Source of the DNA: DAOMNN01 sp050486545
GTDB lineage: Bacteria > Pseudomonadota > Gammaproteobacteria > Burkholderiales > Rhodocyclaceae
Length of the DNA: 64,000 nucleotides
Direction of reading: 5' to 3'
Assembly (NCBI GenBank): GCA_050486545.1
Contig: JBJHDM010000009.1
Coordinates: 22,066-86,065 of the forward strand
Shown here: piece after piece, positions 25,813 through 36,036 of the stretch
Layout of the letters: each line of letters begins with the position of its first letter
Numbering within the stretch: position 1 is the first letter of the stretch
Translations under genes and position numbers: made by a program
Notes under the pieces: generated by a model
Seen by the model: only the letters and a program-made list of their open reading frames with translations
Databases searched by the model: none
Told to the model about the DNA's origin: nothing

Positions 25813-26892
25813 TCATTCTCCTGCGAGCTCGGCGAGCAGGCCGGCCTGGTGTTCGAGGGTGAGCGCATCGATCAACTCGTCGAGATCGCCCTCCATGACC
25901 GCATCGAGCTTGTACAACGTCAGGTTGATGCGGTGGTCGGTGATACGTCCCTGAGGGAAATTGTAGGTGCGGATCCGCTCCGACCGGTCGCCGCTGCCCA
26001 CCAGGCTCTTTCGGGTGGCCGCCTCCTGCGCCTGCTGTGCGCGCAACTGGCGGTCATGCAGGCGTGCCGCGAGGACCGCCATCGCCTGGGCACGATTGCG
26101 GTGCTGCGAGCGATCGTCCTGGCATTCGACGACGATGCCGGTCGGCAGGTGCGTGATCCGCACGGCCGAGTCGGTCTTGTTGACGTGCTGCCCACCCGCG
26201 CCGCTTGCGCGATAGGTATCGATCTTGAGATCGGCCGGATTGATCGCGATGTCGACGAGTTCGTCGGCTTCTGGCATCACCGCCACCGTACACGCCGAAG
26301 TGTGGATCCGGCCTTGGGTCTCGGTCACCGGGATGCGCTGGACCCGATGCCCCCCGGACTCGAACTTCAGCCGGGAGTACGCATTGTTCCCGGCAATCCG
26401 AGCAATGACTTCCTTGTATCCGCCCAGCTCCGACTCGCTGGCCGAGACGATTTCGACCTGCCAGCGCTGACGTTCCGCAAAGCGCGTATACATCCGAAGC
26501 AAGTCGCCCGCGAACAGCGCCGCTTCTTCTCCGCCGGTTCCCGCTCGAATCTCGAGGAACAGGTTGCGGTCGTCGTTCGGGTCGCGTGGCAGCAAGGCCC
26601 TCTGAAGCTCGGCCTCGAGTGCCCCGATCCGTGCCTCCCCCCCACGCAGTTCGGCCTCGCCCAGTTCGCGGAACTCGGGGTCTCCAAGCATCTCGCGCGC
26701 CGTCGCACAATCGGCCTCCGCACGCAGATACTCCTGGAAGAGCGAGACGACCGGTTCGATCTCGGCCCGTTCGCGTCCGAGGGTGCGGAACGCCTCCATG
26801 TCGTGGGTGCTGTCGGCAGAGGCGAACTCACGGTCGACTTCGGCCAGCCGCGAAGAAAGTTGCTCGAGTTTGTCGCGAATGCTTTGCTTCAT
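25813..26892 (-). CDS. prfA: Peptide chain release factor 1
   Basis: Recognises UAA and UAG stop codons and triggers peptide release. It carries the catalytic GGQ in ASGAGGQHVNKTDSAVRI, the site methylated by the downstream prmC product. The stop-codon-reading region has a PAT-type tripeptide equivalent near IPVTETQGRIHTS. N-terminal helical domain MKQSIRDKLEQLSSRLAEVD. Length 359 aa, standard. Preceded by hemA with a 54-base gap; hemA-prfA-prmC is a widely conserved order. Confidence 0.97.
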   Translation of the reverse strand: MKQSIRDKLEQLSSRLAEVDREFASADSTHDMEAFRTLGRERAEIEPVVSLFQEYLRAEADCATAREMLGDPEFRELGEAELRGGEARIGALEAELQRALLPRDPNDDRNLFLEIRAGTGGEEAALFAGDLLRMYTRFAERQRWQVEIVSASESELGGYKEVIARIAGNNAYSRLKFESGGHRVQRIPVTETQGRIHTSACTVAVMPEADELVDIAINPADLKIDTYRASGAGGQHVNKTDSAVRITHLPTGIVVECQDDRSQHRNRAQAMAVLAARLHDRQLRAQQAQEAATRKSLVGSGDRSERIRTYNFPQGRITDHRINLTLYKLDAVMEGDLDELIDALTLEHQAGLLAELAGE

Positions 26893-26946
26893 GCTCTGGA
26901 TTCCGAAGCCCGTGCTCCCGCGGAGGGGCCAGCCGGGGGGACGCCG

Positions 26947-28200
26947 TTACTCGAGCGGATCGAGATTGAACAGTCGCTTGACGATCTGCCCCGCATCGGT
27001 ATGCAGATCGCCCTGCGCCTGATTGAGAAAGCGTGTAGGTCCGTGCAACAGCTTCTTGGTGAGCCCCTGGCTGAGTGCGTCAAGCACCGCAGCGGGATCG
27101 TCTCCTTTCGCGAGCATGCGCAAGGCCCGCTCCATCTCGGCCGCACGCAAGCTTTCGGCATGCTGGTGCAAGGCACGAATGGTCGGCACCGCGTCGCGCG
27201 CCTGGATCCAGTGGAGAAACCCGTCCACACGCGAGTTGATGATTTCCTCGGCCTCGACGACGGCTTGCTGACGCGACTCGAGTCCGGCATCCACCACCTG
27301 GGCAAGGTCGTCCACCGTGTACAGGAACACGTCGTCGAGCTTCGCGATCTCCGGCTCGATGTCGCGGGGAACCGCAAGATCCACCATGACCATCGGACGG
27401 TGGCGCCGGGCCTTGACCGCACGTTCGACCATGCCGAGTCCCACGATCGGCAAGGGCGCAGCCGTACAGGAGACGACGATGTCGAACCGCGGCAGCACTT
27501 CGCCGATGACATCGAGCCGCATCACCTCGGCATTGAAGCGGCTCGCGAGCACTTGCGCCCGTTCCTCGGTACGGTTGGCGACGGCCATCAGCCGGGGGCG
27601 TGCACCGGCGAAGTGCGCGGCACACAGCTCGATCATCTCGCCGGCACCGATGAACAGGATGCGCTGCTCGGAGATGCGCTCGAAGATGCGTTCGGACAAG
27701 TGCACCGTCGCGGCGGCCATGGACACGATGTTGGCGCCGATCGCCGTGGTCGAGCGCACCTCCTTGGCCACGGCGAACGTATTCTGGAACAGCTTGTGCA
27801 GCAGCGTTCCGAGCGTTCCGGCCTCCTCCGCGCGCCTTGCCGCCTCCTTCACCTGCCCGAGAATCTGCGGCTCGCCCAGGACCATCGAATCGAGGCCGCT
27901 GGCGACGCGAAACACGTGGCGGACCGCGTCGCGCTGCGGGTAGGAATAGAGATAGGGCGAGACTTCGTTGAGCTGCATGCTGTGAAAGCGCGCCAACCAG
28001 TCTGCCGCATGCTGGGGCTGCTCGCTCGCAAAGTACAGCTCGGTCCGGTTGCAGGTCGACAGGATCGCCGCTTCGCGCACCGTGTCGGCCCGGGTCAGAT
28101 CATGCAACGCATCGCCCAATCGCTCCGGCTGGAACGCCAGACGTTCCCGGATCGAAAGCGGCGCCGTGTGATGATTCAGGCCGAGGGCGTAGAGTTGCAT
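26947..28200 (-). CDS. hemA: Glutamyl-tRNA reductase
   Basis: First committed enzyme of the C5 pathway for 5-aminolevulinate. It reduces Glu-tRNA(Glu) with NADPH. Visible: N-terminal LGLNHHTAPLSIRERLAF, the nucleophilic Cys in ILSTCNRTELY, LGEPQILGQVKEA, and the NADPH-binding VLFIGAGEMIELCA-like segment (ILFIGAGEMIELCAAHF). A C-terminal dimerisation helix region follows. Length 417 aa. The start ATG at 28200 is preceded by a -10 TATAAT at 28234-28239. Together with hemC-hemD and hemF elsewhere in this window, most of the haem pathway is represented. Confidence 0.96.
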   Translation of the reverse strand: MQLYALGLNHHTAPLSIRERLAFQPERLGDALHDLTRADTVREAAILSTCNRTELYFASEQPQHAADWLARFHSMQLNEVSPYLYSYPQRDAVRHVFRVASGLDSMVLGEPQILGQVKEAARRAEEAGTLGTLLHKLFQNTFAVAKEVRSTTAIGANIVSMAAATVHLSERIFERISEQRILFIGAGEMIELCAAHFAGARPRLMAVANRTEERAQVLASRFNAEVMRLDVIGEVLPRFDIVVSCTAAPLPIVGLGMVERAVKARRHRPMVMVDLAVPRDIEPEIAKLDDVFLYTVDDLAQVVDAGLESRQQAVVEAEEIINSRVDGFLHWIQARDAVPTIRALHQHAESLRAAEMERALRMLAKGDDPAAVLDALSQGLTKKLLHGPTRFLNQAQGDLHTDAGQIVKRLFNLDPLE

Positions 28201-28233
28201 GCGCTTGAAAAATTCCCGTGCGGAGCGTGTGCG

Positions 28234-28239
28234 ATTATA
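28234..28239 (-). promoter_or_regulatory. -10 element for hemA
   Basis: TATAAT on the minus strand in the context GGTGGTATAATCGC, 34 bases upstream of the hemA ATG. No good -35 is visible at the standard spacing (TTTGCG lies 15 bases away). Confidence 0.55.
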
Positions 28240-28304
28240 CCACCTGCCGTTTCGCGCAAAGATTGAGCAAAATCAGTTGCTTTCGGGCGTTTTTCGGCTG
28301 ACGC

Positions 28305-28340
28305 CAAAAAAGCAAACGGGCCGACGTCGGTCGGCCCGTT
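28305..28340 (-). terminator. Intrinsic terminator after tRNA-Phe
   Basis: An 11-bp perfect stem (28315-28325 with 28330-28340, AACGGGCCGAC paired) and a 4-base loop, followed on the minus strand by TGCTTTTTT. It sits just downstream of the tRNA-Phe 3' end. Confidence 0.85.
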
Positions 28341-28348
28341 TTCAGATC

Positions 28349-28424
<76 letters not shown>

Positions 28425-28499
28425 AAAGAAGCGGCATTATAGCGAATCGCGGCCGGCAGTCAAATTTCGGCGTACGCGGCCGGTTCGGGGGCACACCGA

Positions 28500-30008
28500 T
28501 CAGGCCGGCAGATCCTCGCTTCCCGCATCGGCAGCCCCCCTTTCGTTCGGCGGAATCGGCAACGTGGACGGCTGGCCGCGCGGAAACACCACCTGGGCGA
28601 TCGTGCCCTGGCCCGTTGGATTGGGATTGAGGCTGACGATCGCTCCGTGCAGATCGGCAATCTCGCGCACGATGGGCAACCCCAGGCCGGAGCCATCCTC
28701 ACCGCTGCCCAGCACACGGTAAAAGCGCTCGAAGACGAGTTCGCGATCGCTCTCCGGAATGCCGACCCCCGAATCCTCGATCTCGAGGATGATGGCGCCG
28801 GCAGCACGCGAACGGGCCGTAACGCTCCCCCCGCGGGGGGTGTACTTGATCGCGTTGTCGATGAGGTTCTTGACCATCTCGCGCAGCAGGACCGGACTGC
28901 CTTCGACCTGCAGCAAATGACCACTGTACTCGACACCGAAATCGATCCCCTTGGCCAGCGCCTGGGGAAAGAGTTCCTGCGCCACTTCCCGCACTACATC
29001 TTCCAGGTCGACCGGCCCGACCGCATGAACCTTCTCGAAGCTCGATTCGGCCCGCGCCAGGGACAACAGCTGGCTGATCAGGTGGCTCGCGCGATCGGCA
29101 CTCTGGGCGATATGGTGCAATGACAACCGCAGTTGCTCGGGATCGCTTTCCTGCAACGCCAGCTCGGTCTGCATCTTCAGGCCGGTCAACGGCGTACGCA
29201 TCTGATGGGCGGCATCGGCGATGAAGCGCTGCTGCGATTGCAGGTTCTCCTCGAGTCGCGCCATCATGTCGTTGAACGAGACGATCAGCGGGCGAACTTC
29301 CTCGGGCACGCTGGCCGGCGTAATCGGAGACAGGTCCGTCGGACGCCGCTTGCGGATCCGGCTCTGCAGGCGGTTGAGCGGCGCGATCCCGCGCGTCAGG
29401 CCGACCCAAACCAGAACCACCGCCAACGGAATGATCGCGAACTGCGGCAGCAGTACGCCAGTGACCACCCGCGAGGCGAGGTTGCTGCGCTTGTTACGTG
29501 TTTCGGCCACCTGGATGATCACCTGGTGCGCCGCGTCCGTGCGCGCGACAGGCACGTACTGGTAGGCAATGCGGACCTCTTCCCCATGAATGAAATCGTC
29601 TCGGAACAGAATCTCCTCGGGGATCAGCTGGATCGGGGGGGACACCCAGCCGATCTCGGGATCGCCGGTGATCAGCCCACCTTCCTGGGTCGCGACCTGG
29701 TAGTACATCACATCGTCCTGGTCGGAACGGAACAAGGCGCGCGGAGGAGCCGGAAAATCGACCTCGACCGCACCCTCGTGAATCGAGACCAGGCGAGCCA
29801 ATGCCCGCACACTGTCCGCCAGCGCAAGATCGTAGGGCTGGTTCGCGATGTTGTCGGCAACGTTGTGCGTGACCAGGATCGAGATCGGCCACAGGAACAG
29901 CAATGGGGCGAGCATCCAGTCGAGGATCTCGCCAAACAGCGAGTTCGGCTGCGACGATCCCGTCTTCAGGCCGTCGCCCTTGTCAACCCTTCGCAGTTTG
30001 CGCAGCAT
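28500..30008 (-). CDS. Two-component sensor histidine kinase (TctE/QseC-like)
   Basis: 502 aa. Membrane segment 1 about 30-55, then an extracytoplasmic domain of ~120 residues of the 2CSK_N type, and membrane segment 2 about 190-212. A HAMP-like linker is followed by the HisKA domain with phospho-acceptor His in FIADAAHQMRTPLTGLK. The ATPase domain has the N box VKNLIDNAIKYTPRGG and the G boxes DSGVGIPESDRE and GSGLGLPIVREIADLH. It overlaps the regulator gene by 26 bases. The architecture resembles TctE, which senses tricarboxylates, but no transporter gene is adjacent, so the signal is not known. The C-terminal ~25 residues are a polar tail beyond the kinase fold. Confidence 0.9.
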   Translation of the reverse strand: MLRKLRRVDKGDGLKTGSSQPNSLFGEILDWMLAPLLFLWPISILVTHNVADNIANQPYDLALADSVRALARLVSIHEGAVEVDFPAPPRALFRSDQDDVMYYQVATQEGGLITGDPEIGWVSPPIQLIPEEILFRDDFIHGEEVRIAYQYVPVARTDAAHQVIIQVAETRNKRSNLASRVVTGVLLPQFAIIPLAVVLVWVGLTRGIAPLNRLQSRIRKRRPTDLSPITPASVPEEVRPLIVSFNDMMARLEENLQSQQRFIADAAHQMRTPLTGLKMQTELALQESDPEQLRLSLHHIAQSADRASHLISQLLSLARAESSFEKVHAVGPVDLEDVVREVAQELFPQALAKGIDFGVEYSGHLLQVEGSPVLLREMVKNLIDNAIKYTPRGGSVTARSRAAGAIILEIEDSGVGIPESDRELVFERFYRVLGSGEDGSGLGLPIVREIADLHGAIVSLNPNPTGQGTIAQVVFPRGQPSTLPIPPNERGAADAGSEDLPA

Positions 30009-30669
30009 CCGGGCTTTCCAGGCAGTACCCCAGACCGCGCACCGTCACGATGCGCACTCCGCTGTCCTCCAGCTTCTTGCGCAAACGATGCACATAGACC
30101 TCGATGGCATTGCTCGACACCTCTTCGCCCCAGCCGCACAAGTGATCGACGAGCTGGTCCTTGCTGACCAGCCGCCCAACGCGCAGGATGAAGACCTCGA
30201 GCAGGCCCACTTCACGGGCAGAGAACTCGACCATCTCGCCATTGATCTTCACGACGCGGTCGGCCTGATCGTAGGAGAGTCGGCCCACCTCGATACAGCG
30301 AGGCTGTCCGGTTCCGCGACGGGTGAGCGCACGCACCCGTGCCTCCAGTTCCGGCAACGCAAACGGTTTGGTCAGATAGTCGTCGGCACCCGCGTCTAGC
30401 CCCCGTACACGCTCCTCGACACCGTCCTGCGCGGTAAGGATCAGGACCGGCATGCCGCATTTGCGCCCGCGCAGGCGCTTGAGCACCTGGATACCCGGCA
30501 GCTTCGGCAAGCCCAGGTCCAGGATCAGGAGGTCATAGGGCTGGGACGCGAGGGCCGTGTCCGCCTCTGCGCCGGAGGTCACATGATCGATCGCGTAACC
30601 GCCTCGCCGAAGGGCGCGGCAGAGCCCATCGGCAATGACGTGATCATCTTCAGCCAGGAGAATGCGCAT
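29983..30669 (-). CDS. OmpR/PhoB-family response regulator
   Basis: 228 aa. The receiver domain has acidic pair LLAEDD, phospho-acceptor Asp in LLILDLGLPKLPG, Thr in LILTAQD and Lys in DDYLTKPFAL. The C-terminal winged helix (about 125-218) has EFSAREVGLLEVFILRVGRLVSKDQL and VEVYVHRLRKKL-type recognition helix (IEVYVHRLRKKLEDSGV). Resembles TctD/QseB. Transcribed with, and upstream of, the sensor kinase. Targets unknown. Confidence 0.92.
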   Translation of the reverse strand: MRILLAEDDHVIADGLCRALRRGGYAIDHVTSGAEADTALASQPYDLLILDLGLPKLPGIQVLKRLRGRKCGMPVLILTAQDGVEERVRGLDAGADDYLTKPFALPELEARVRALTRRGTGQPRCIEVGRLSYDQADRVVKINGEMVEFSAREVGLLEVFILRVGRLVSKDQLVDHLCGWGEEVSSNAIEVYVHRLRKKLEDSGVRIVTVRGLGYCLESPDAAQTAKG

Positions 30670-30767
30670 TGGAATCAGGACGTAAGTTGCTTGTAAGACT
30701 GGAAAGGCACACTACGCGTGCTGTTCTCCTTTTGCAGGCCAACGGGAGCGGTCGCCATGCCGTGCGA

Positions 30768-30818
30768 CGGCTCCGGGGACCCGCCGGGCAAGCCGCCCGG
30801 GGTCCCCGCCGCTTTTTT
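30768..30818 (+). terminator. Plus-strand intrinsic terminator without an assigned gene
   Basis: A long GC-rich hairpin: GGGGACC (30775-30781) with GGTCCCC, an inner CCGGGC/GCCCGG stem with loop AAGCC, and an outer CGGC/GCCG extension. It is followed at once by CTTTTTTCC. The orientation is plus, but both neighbours (the regulator gene and groL) are transcribed from the minus strand. The T-run is on the wrong side for either of them. Confidence 0.6.
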
Positions 30819-30889
30819 CCGATTCCGCATTATCACATGCCAGATCCCCGCGGTCATGCCCGCCCGGCGAGCGTTTCCGCCCGTTGACG

Positions 30890-30916
30890 CAAACGGCCCC
30901 GCCGAAGCGGGGCCGT
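30890..30916 (-). terminator. Intrinsic terminator of groSL
   Basis: On the minus strand ACGGCCCCGC-TTCG-GCGGGGCCGT then TTTG: a 10-bp stem closed by a TTCG tetraloop, about 40 bases after the groL stop. Confidence 0.8.
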
Positions 30917-30956
30917 GCGGTTCAGGCGAGACTGCCTGGACACGATGGAACCGGGA

Positions 30957-32615
<1,659 letters not shown>

Positions 32616-32662
32616 TATCGATTACTCCTTGAATTCGTTGTCGGAAGAAAAGACGAAGGGCA

Positions 32663-32953
32663 TCAGCCTTCGACGACACCCATGATGTCCTCTTCGCGCA
32701 TGACGAGCAGTTCCTCGCCTTCGACCTTGACGGACTGGCCGGCATACTTGCCGAACAGCACCTTGTCCCCGGCCTTGACAGCCATCGGGCGGACCTTGCC
32801 GTCGTCGAGAATCTTGCCGTTGCCCACGGCGATCACTTCGCCCTGATCGGGTTTTTCACCGGCGGAATCCGGAATCACGATGCCGCTGGCGGTCGTGCGC
32901 TCGGCTTCCAGGCGCTTGACGATCACGCGATCATGCAAGGGACGAATCTTCAT
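32663..32953 (-). CDS. groS: 10-kDa co-chaperonin GroES
   Basis: 96-aa GroEL lid. MKIRPLHDRVIVKRLEAE at the N-terminus and the mobile loop (ERTTASGIVIPDSAGEKP) are canonical. The start is ATG 32953 with AAGGAG eight bases upstream; a longer frame to 33004 is not supported. First gene of groSL. The predicted transcript start near 33185 leaves an unusually long leader of about 230 bases. Confidence 0.98.
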   Translation of the reverse strand: MKIRPLHDRVIVKRLEAERTTASGIVIPDSAGEKPDQGEVIAVGNGKILDDGKVRPMAVKAGDKVLFGKYAGQSVKVEGEELLVMREEDIMGVVEG

Positions 32954-33165
32954 CGAGATCACTCCTTCTGTTTCAGTTTCAGTCATGGCGGGCAAGGCCC
33001 GCATTCGGGGTCACGCAAGGGTTGCGGCAGGCCATCCCGGCAAGGATGGCAAGCACCAACCGTTTCCTTTGTTCCGGCCCCCTACGGGATCCGGAAGACT
33101 GGCGGTGAAAACACCTCGGCGCGACTTGCACCAACGTTCCGACAGCCTCCTTGGCACAGAAGCTG

Positions 33166-33192
33166 TTAGCACTCACCACCAACGAGTGCTAA
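33166..33192. promoter_or_regulatory. CIRCE operator (HrcA binding site)
   Basis: Perfect inverted repeat TTAGCACTC-N9-GAGTGCTAA, the established binding site of the heat-shock repressor HrcA. It begins at the last base of the groSL -10 hexamer and covers the transcription start, the position expected for steric repression. No hrcA gene is in the window. Confidence 0.97.
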
Positions 33193-33220
33193 TAATAGGG
33201 GCGTAGTCCGACGAATTCAA
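33192..33220 (-). promoter_or_regulatory. Sigma-70 type promoter of groSL
   Basis: On the minus strand: -35 TTGAAT (33215-33220), exactly 17 bases, -10 TATTAT (33192-33197). The -10 abuts the CIRCE operator. No sigma-32-like element was evident, consistent with HrcA-type control. Confidence 0.85.
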
Positions 33221-33326
33221 GAGCAGACGATATCGAATTCCGGATTGTCATTTTGACCAAAGTCATGGAACCGCGATTGCAGAATGCATAGAGTCGGTGC
33301 GCCTACCGAGTCCCCGTGGAGCTACC

Positions 33327-34121
33327 ATGACCGCCATCCGAGCCGGTGCATTACCCCTTCTGCTGCTGATCCTGCTTGCGCTGATGCTGGGGCTTTCGGC
33401 TCCGGCGAAGGCCCAGATCACCGACATCAACACCGCGATCAACAAGGCCGGGCGGGAGCGCATGCTGTCGCAGCGCATGGCAAAAGCCTATTTCCAGCTC
33501 GGCCAGGACATCGACACGCATCGCTCGCAACGTGTGCTCGACAGCTCGATCGCACTGTTCGATCGCCAACTGGTGGAATTGAAGAACTATGCGCCGACCC
33601 CCGAGATCCGCGAAACCTACCTTGAACTCGAACGAGTGTGGATCCCGTACAAGGATCTGCTCGTCGGTACGGCGCCACGGCGCGAGAACGGCGAGGCCGT
33701 TCTCGAACTGTCCGATCGCGTGCTTGCCCTCGCACATCAGGGCACGGTCCAGCTCGAGAAGCTGGCCGGCACGACCTCCGGCTACCTCGTCAACATCTCG
33801 GGGCGCCAGCGCATGCTCTCCCAGCGCATGGCGCGCAACTACCAGGCCATGTCCTGGGGAATCGGCGACGTCTCCAGCGAACTGGACAAGGCACGCACGG
33901 AATTCGCCTCGGCCCTGAAGGAGCTTTCCGAATATGCGGGGAACACGCCAGCGCTCGAAAGCCGACTCGAGCTCGTTCGCCAGCAGTGGTTCTTCTTCGA
34001 GAACGCACTGAACGAACGCCGCCCCGGCGACCCCCTGCTTGCCACCAATGTGGCAACGACCAGCGAGCGCATTCTCGAAACCATGGAAGAAATCGTCGAA
34101 CTCTACGAAACGCTGCCCTGA
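33327..34121 (+). CDS. Exported tandem PilJ-type (type IV pili MCP N-terminal-like) domain protein
   Basis: 264 aa with a clear Sec signal peptide (about 1-28, ending SAPAKAQ). Two copies of the PilJ/NIT-like sensor helix follow: NKAGRERMLSQRMAKAYFQ (about 38-56) and NISGRQRMLSQRMARNYQ (about 157-174), each at the start of a four-helix unit. There is no transmembrane segment after the signal and no signalling output domain, so it is probably a free periplasmic protein. Related domains occur in PilJ, NarX-like sensors and chemoreceptors. The start ATG 33327 is preferred to an upstream start at 33297 because it leads straight into the signal peptide. Confidence 0.82.
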   Translation: MTAIRAGALPLLLLILLALMLGLSAPAKAQITDINTAINKAGRERMLSQRMAKAYFQLGQDIDTHRSQRVLDSSIALFDRQLVELKNYAPTPEIRETYLELERVWIPYKDLLVGTAPRRENGEAVLELSDRVLALAHQGTVQLEKLAGTTSGYLVNISGRQRMLSQRMARNYQAMSWGIGDVSSELDKARTEFASALKELSEYAGNTPALESRLELVRQQWFFFENALNERRPGDPLLATNVATTSERILETMEEIVELYETLP

Positions 34122-34151
34122 GCGATCTTCTACGTCCGACGGGCAAGCACC

Positions 34152-35915
34152 TCAGAACGCGATCGCAATCGCGAAGTGCAGGCGCAGGCGGCGGTCCTGC
34201 TGCCCGTACGCAAGATCCAGCGCGAGGGGACCGGCCGGACTTCGCCAGCGGGCACCCACGCCATAACCCACCTTCAGGTCGAGGCTGTCACGATCGTCGG
34301 CGGCATCGCCGGCATCGACGAAGGTCGCTACCCCCCACTGCGGGCGAAACCAGTGCACATACTCGGCGCTGGCAGTTCCGAGAAAGCGGCCACCCAGGAT
34401 GGCCTGGCCTTCCGGCACACCGAGGCTGTGAAAGGCATACCCCCGGACCGTCTGCGCACCGCCGGTCCGGAACAGGAAATCCTGCGGGATGCCCTCCCGG
34501 CTCTTTGCGATCGTCGCACCCGCCTCGGCCCGCACGATGAAAACGTCACGTTCCCCGACCGGCTGATAGCGAACGAAGCGGGCGTAGGTCCGGAAGAAGT
34601 CCTGGTCCGACAGTGCCGCCCGGGAACCGCCGCCGAGTTCGACATGCAGGACGTAACCCTGCCGCGGGTCGAGTACGTCGTCCACCCTGCGCTGGATCCA
34701 CGACCAGTTGGCCGTCAGTGCGTTTCGTGAGGTCGAATCCGCGCCCTTCGGACGCAAGGATTCACGTTGATAGCGCAAGCTGACGGCGGTCTCGATCTCG
34801 CCGCGCTGCTTCGTGCGCACCACTCCCAGGGCCTGCCGGACGGTGCGCAGCCCTTCGATGTCGCTGTTCTCGATCAGGGCCCCGAAACTGTCGCGATGCC
34901 GCGCTTGCGCAGGCGGCAGAAAGATGTCGGCGTAGAGCGCCTGACGCCGCTCCTCAAGGCGAAGCCCGGTCGACAGCTCCCAACCACGCCCACGCAGATT
35001 CACATCGCGCCAATTGACCTCGGTCCTTGCCCCGGTATTCGTCGAGTAGCCCAAGCCGAAGGACAGGTGCCGGGAGCGCGCCTCAGAGACCCGTACGTGA
35101 ACCGGAACCGCCTCGGCCAACGCAGGATCGCGTTCGATTTCGACCGTGACCGAGGCGAACTGCGGCGCATTCTGGAGGAAGCTCTGCAGCGCCAGCAAAC
35201 GCTCCTGATCATAGCGCTCGCCCTCGTCGAGCGTGCTGTACCGTTCAACGAGGTTCGCAGGCAAGCGCTCCAGGCCCGACACGACCAACGGGCCGAGCAG
35301 GAACGGCGGCCCGGAGTCGATCGTCACGGACAGCCGGACCGTCGCCGCATCCGGATCGACCTCGGCGCGGCTGGACTGGACGCGCGCTGAAGCGTAATCC
35401 CGGCTCGCCACTCCGTCGAGCAACTGCTGCTTCGCGCGATCCCAAGCCGCCTGGCGAAACGGCTGGCCGACGGGCAGGGCCCAGGCCCGTCGCAAGGCTT
35501 CGCGGCGAAGGGCGAGCGCTTCACCGCCGCCCGCGAGATGGCCGTCGAAGTCTACGACGACATCGGCTACCAGGGAAAGCGGGCCAGGCTCGATCTGAAG
35601 CACCCAGCGATTCCGATCCTCACGATCGAATCGGACTTCCGGATTGAAATATCCTTCCGTCGCGAGCAGATCGGCGACCTCGCGCCTGGTCCTGCGAATC
35701 AGCACGATGCGATCGGCCACCGCTTCGGGCATGGCCCGATCCGGACGATTCAGAATCCTCAGATGACGTTCGAGCACCGGTCTCACGCTCTCCGGCGCCT
35801 GAAGTTCGACGCGCAGGATCGTGTCCTGGGCCAGCGCAGACGTGCCGAGCATGCCGCTGAACGCAACAAGCACGACCACCGAACAAACGAGTCGAATCAG
35901 CATTTCGGAGCGCAT
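34152..35915 (-). CDS. tamA: TamA-like outer-membrane protein of the BamA/Omp85 family
   Basis: 587 aa with signal peptide (about 1-29, ending TSALAQ), three POTRA-like domains (about 30-260) and a C-terminal Omp85 beta-barrel. In the barrel are GLGYSTNTGARTEVNWRDVNLRGRG, the R-G-Y segment QTVRGYAFHSLGVPEG and a terminal aromatic-basic strand ending in Phe (LHFAIAIAF), typical of outer-membrane proteins. TamA works with TamB in envelope assembly; tamB is not downstream here. The start may be ATG 35915 or 35903 (MLIRLVC): a TAGAAT -10-like element at 35922-35927 would place the transcription start at the first ATG. Confidence 0.86.
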   Translation of the reverse strand: MRSEMLIRLVCSVVVLVAFSGMLGTSALAQDTILRVELQAPESVRPVLERHLRILNRPDRAMPEAVADRIVLIRRTRREVADLLATEGYFNPEVRFDREDRNRWVLQIEPGPLSLVADVVVDFDGHLAGGGEALALRREALRRAWALPVGQPFRQAAWDRAKQQLLDGVASRDYASARVQSSRAEVDPDAATVRLSVTIDSGPPFLLGPLVVSGLERLPANLVERYSTLDEGERYDQERLLALQSFLQNAPQFASVTVEIERDPALAEAVPVHVRVSEARSRHLSFGLGYSTNTGARTEVNWRDVNLRGRGWELSTGLRLEERRQALYADIFLPPAQARHRDSFGALIENSDIEGLRTVRQALGVVRTKQRGEIETAVSLRYQRESLRPKGADSTSRNALTANWSWIQRRVDDVLDPRQGYVLHVELGGGSRAALSDQDFFRTYARFVRYQPVGERDVFIVRAEAGATIAKSREGIPQDFLFRTGGAQTVRGYAFHSLGVPEGQAILGGRFLGTASAEYVHWFRPQWGVATFVDAGDAADDRDSLDLKVGYGVGARWRSPAGPLALDLAYGQQDRRLRLHFAIAIAF

Positions 35916-36036
35916 GGGGCTATTCTACCGACCCGGTTTCGGTTCCTCGCATGCGCCGAAGACGGCACTGGAGCGGCGCATCCGGGCTGCCTTCAAACCG
36001 GTTGCTGCGAGCTCCTCCGGAGCGAGGCCACATGCC

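Noticed and set aside
25753..28266. Long plus-strand open frame opposite prmC-prfA-hemA
   Set aside because: It runs across three conserved minus-strand genes and encodes no recognisable motif.
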